Assembly: GCF_029960815.1 (NCBI RefSeq) | Contig: NZ_JASBRE010000024.1 | Coordinates: 1-64,000, forward strand | From: Pseudomonas sp. AL03 | Lineage (GTDB): Bacteria; Pseudomonadota; Gammaproteobacteria; Pseudomonadales; Pseudomonadaceae | Length of the DNA: 64,000 nt | Direction: 5' to 3' | In this document: one piece after another, positions 62,285 to 64,000 of the stretch | How positions within the stretch are numbered: position 1 is the stretch's first letter | How the letters are laid out: every line of letters begins with the position of its first letter | Translations under genes and position numbers: made by a program | Notes under the pieces: generated by a model | Databases searched by the model: none | What the model was told of the DNA's origin: nothing | The model's input: only the letters and a program-made list of their open reading frames with translations

Positions 62285-64000
62285 ATGCCATCGACCCCGT
62301 TTAATCAGTCTCTGCGTCGCCTCTGGGCGCTGGATAAATTCAGCTACAGCGTGCGGGTGTTCATCGCGCTGACCGGCAGCATGGCGCTGTGTTGGTATAA
62401 GGATGAAATGGGGCTGCTGATCCCGCTGTTCCTCGGGATCATCGCCAGCGCCCTGGCCGAGACCGACGACAGTTGGCAGGGCCGCCTTAACGCACTGGCC
62501 GTGACGCTGGTGTGTTTCAGCGTCGCCGCCTTCTCCGTCGAATTACTGTTCCCCTACCCCATCATTTTTATCATCGCCCTGGCGCTGGCCAGTTTCGGCC
62601 TGACCATGCTCGGTGCCCTCGGCGAACGCTATGGCGCGATTGCCTCGGCGACGTTGATTCTGTCGGTCTACACCATGATCGGCGTGGACCAGCGCGGCGG
62701 CGCCGTCACCGATTTCTGGCACGAGCCGGTGCTGCTGGTGGCCGGCGCGGCCTGGTACGGTTTGCTCTCGGTGCTGTGGCAGGCGCTGTTTTCCAATCAG
62801 CCCGTGCAGCAAAGCCTGGCGCGGTTGTTCCGTGAACTGGGTTTTTACCTGAAGCTGAAATCGTCGCTGTTCGAGCCGATCCGCCAGATGGACATGGAAG
62901 CGCGTCGACTGGAACTGGCGCAGCAAAACGGTCGTGTCGTGGCAGCACTGAACGCCGCCAAAGAGATCATCCTGCATCGGGTGGGCAACGGTCGACCGGG
63001 CTCGAAACTCAGCCGATACCTGAAGTTGTACTTCCTCGCCCAGGACATCCACGAGCGCGCCAGCTCCTCGCACTACCCTTACAACGCCCTGGCCGACGCC
63101 TTCTTCCACAGCGACGTGATGTTCCGTTGTCAGCGCCTGCTGCGCCAGCAAGGCAAGGCCTGCCGGGCGCTGGCCGAGTCGATTCAGATGCGCCAGCCGT
63201 TCATCTATGACGCCAGCTTCGCCGAAACCCTGAGCGATCTGCACGCCTCCCTCGAACACCTGCGCATTCAGAGCAACCCGGCCTGGCGTGGGTTGTTGCG
63301 CTCGTTGCGGGCACTGGCGGCCAACCTCGGCACGCTCGACCGTTTGCTCAGCGACGCCAGCAACCCCGATGCCCTGGCCGACGCCACCGACAGCAGCCTG
63401 CTCGACCGTTCGCCACGCAGCCTCAAAGATGTCTGGATACGCTTGCGCACCCAGCTGACACCGACCTCGTTACTGTTCCGTCACGCCCTGCGTTTGCCCC
63501 TGGCCTTGAGCATCGGCTACGCGATGGTGCATTTGATCCACCCGTCCCAAGGTTACTGGATCATCCTCACCACGCTGTTTGTCTGCCAGCCAAACTACGG
63601 CGCCACCCGCCGCAAACTCGGCCAGCGGATCATCGGCACCGCCTTCGGCCTGACGGTGGCCTGGGCGCTGTTCGATCTGTTTCCGAATCCGTTGGTCCAG
63701 TCGTGCTTTGCGATCGCCGCCGGGGTGGTGTTCTTTATCAACCGCACCACCCGCTACACCTTGGCCACAGCCGCGATCACCTTGATGGTGCTGTTCTGCT
63801 TCAACCAGGTCGGGGATGGTTACGGGCTGCTCCTGCCGCGGCTGTTCGATACCTTGCTCGGCAGCCTGATCGCCGGGCTGGCGGTATTCTTGTTCCTGCC
63901 GGACTGGCAAGGCCGACGCCTGAATAAAGTGCTGGCCAACACGCTGACCTGCAACAGCATTTACCTGCATCAGATCATGCAGCAATACGCCGCCGGCAAA
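62285..64000 (+). CDS. yccS: FUSC-family membrane protein, YccS-like (partial at window end)
   Basis: 572 residues are visible from the ATG at 62285; the frame continues past the right edge. Two membrane clusters (about 20-165 and 395-545, for example LLPRLFDTLLGSLIAGLAVF) flank a cytosolic domain (about 170-390) rich in Leu/Arg. GNGRPGSKLSRYLKLYFLAQ and QPNYGATRRKLGQRIIGTAF are typical of the YccS/YhfK group. Family members are about 700 residues and are thought to export aromatic acids or toxic compounds. It lies on the same strand as the HI0933-like gene, 86 bp apart. No strong ribosome site is seen. Confidence 0.88.
   Translation, partial: MPSTPFNQSLRRLWALDKFSYSVRVFIALTGSMALCWYKDEMGLLIPLFLGIIASALAETDDSWQGRLNALAVTLVCFSVAAFSVELLFPYPIIFIIALALASFGLTMLGALGERYGAIASATLILSVYTMIGVDQRGGAVTDFWHEPVLLVAGAAWYGLLSVLWQALFSNQPVQQSLARLFRELGFYLKLKSSLFEPIRQMDMEARRLELAQQNGRVVAALNAAKEIILHRVGNGRPGSKLSRYLKLYFLAQDIHERASSSHYPYNALADAFFHSDVMFRCQRLLRQQGKACRALAESIQMRQPFIYDASFAETLSDLHASLEHLRIQSNPAWRGLLRSLRALAANLGTLDRLLSDASNPDALADATDSSLLDRSPRSLKDVWIRLRTQLTPTSLLFRHALRLPLALSIGYAMVHLIHPSQGYWIILTTLFVCQPNYGATRRKLGQRIIGTAFGLTVAWALFDLFPNPLVQSCFAIAAGVVFFINRTTRYTLATAAITLMVLFCFNQVGDGYGLLLPRLFDTLLGSLIAGLAVFLFLPDWQGRRLNKVLANTLTCNSIYLHQIMQQYAAGK

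Overview
The window is chromosomal DNA of a Pseudomonas, most likely of the P. fluorescens group. This rests on the high G+C content, on several families of Pseudomonas-type REP elements between genes, and on a gene order that, from memory, matches the choline/glycine-betaine/carnitine catabolism region of P. aeruginosa (about PA5372 to PA5421). No rRNA, tRNA or CRISPR array was recognised.

Layout. 1-310: end of an IS110-family transposase next to a solitary REP half. 399-3956 (minus): creB-creC-creD two-component locus. 4031-5187 (minus): a retropepsin-like periplasmic protein and a DUF2780 protein. 5403-7354 (plus): fasciclin protein, ECF sigma factor, anti-sigma factor. 7410-16513 (minus): fdhA, purU and the sarcosine oxidase cluster soxGADB with glyA. 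16705-18595: a TraX-like membrane protein and L-threonine aldolase. 18606-19955: a RAYT (REP-associated tyrosine transposase) between long REP repeats, then a truncated SDR gene. 19952-22635: divergent gbcB and gbcA. 22687-23343: a non-coding array of DnaA-box-containing tandem repeats. 23344-31723 (minus): GNAT protein, etfB, etfA, dgcB, dgcA, DUF5943 protein and an M19 dipeptidase homologue. 32579-34628: an AT-rich island holding one large, frameshifted nuclease-like gene. 34762-41104: DUF3010 gene, then cdhR and the carnitine operon caiX-cdhC-cdhA-cdhB plus gamma-butyrobetaine dioxygenase. 41719-48112: gbdR, sdaB and the choline/betaine/carnitine ABC importer cbcXWV. 48306-54667: betT and divergent betIBA. 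54924-62198: a TldD/TldE-type pair, an MFS exporter, dbpA and an HI0933-like flavoprotein. 62285 to the end: a YccS-type FUSC membrane protein that runs off the window.

How it works together. Choline enters through BetT or CbcXWV and is oxidised by BetA and BetB to glycine betaine. Carnitine, possibly made from gamma-butyrobetaine by the dioxygenase, is converted to betaine by CdhABC. GbcAB removes one methyl group, DgcAB with the dedicated EtfAB the second, and SoxBDAG the third. FdhA, PurU and GlyA handle the released one-carbon units, GlyA turns glycine into serine, and SdaB turns serine into pyruvate. GbdR, CdhR and BetI are the local regulators.

The most unusual content outside this pathway is the DnaA-box tandem array (22740-23340), the AT-rich frameshifted nuclease gene with an A9 tract (32579-34628), and the RAYT locus bounded by two 136-bp direct repeats that differ at one base.
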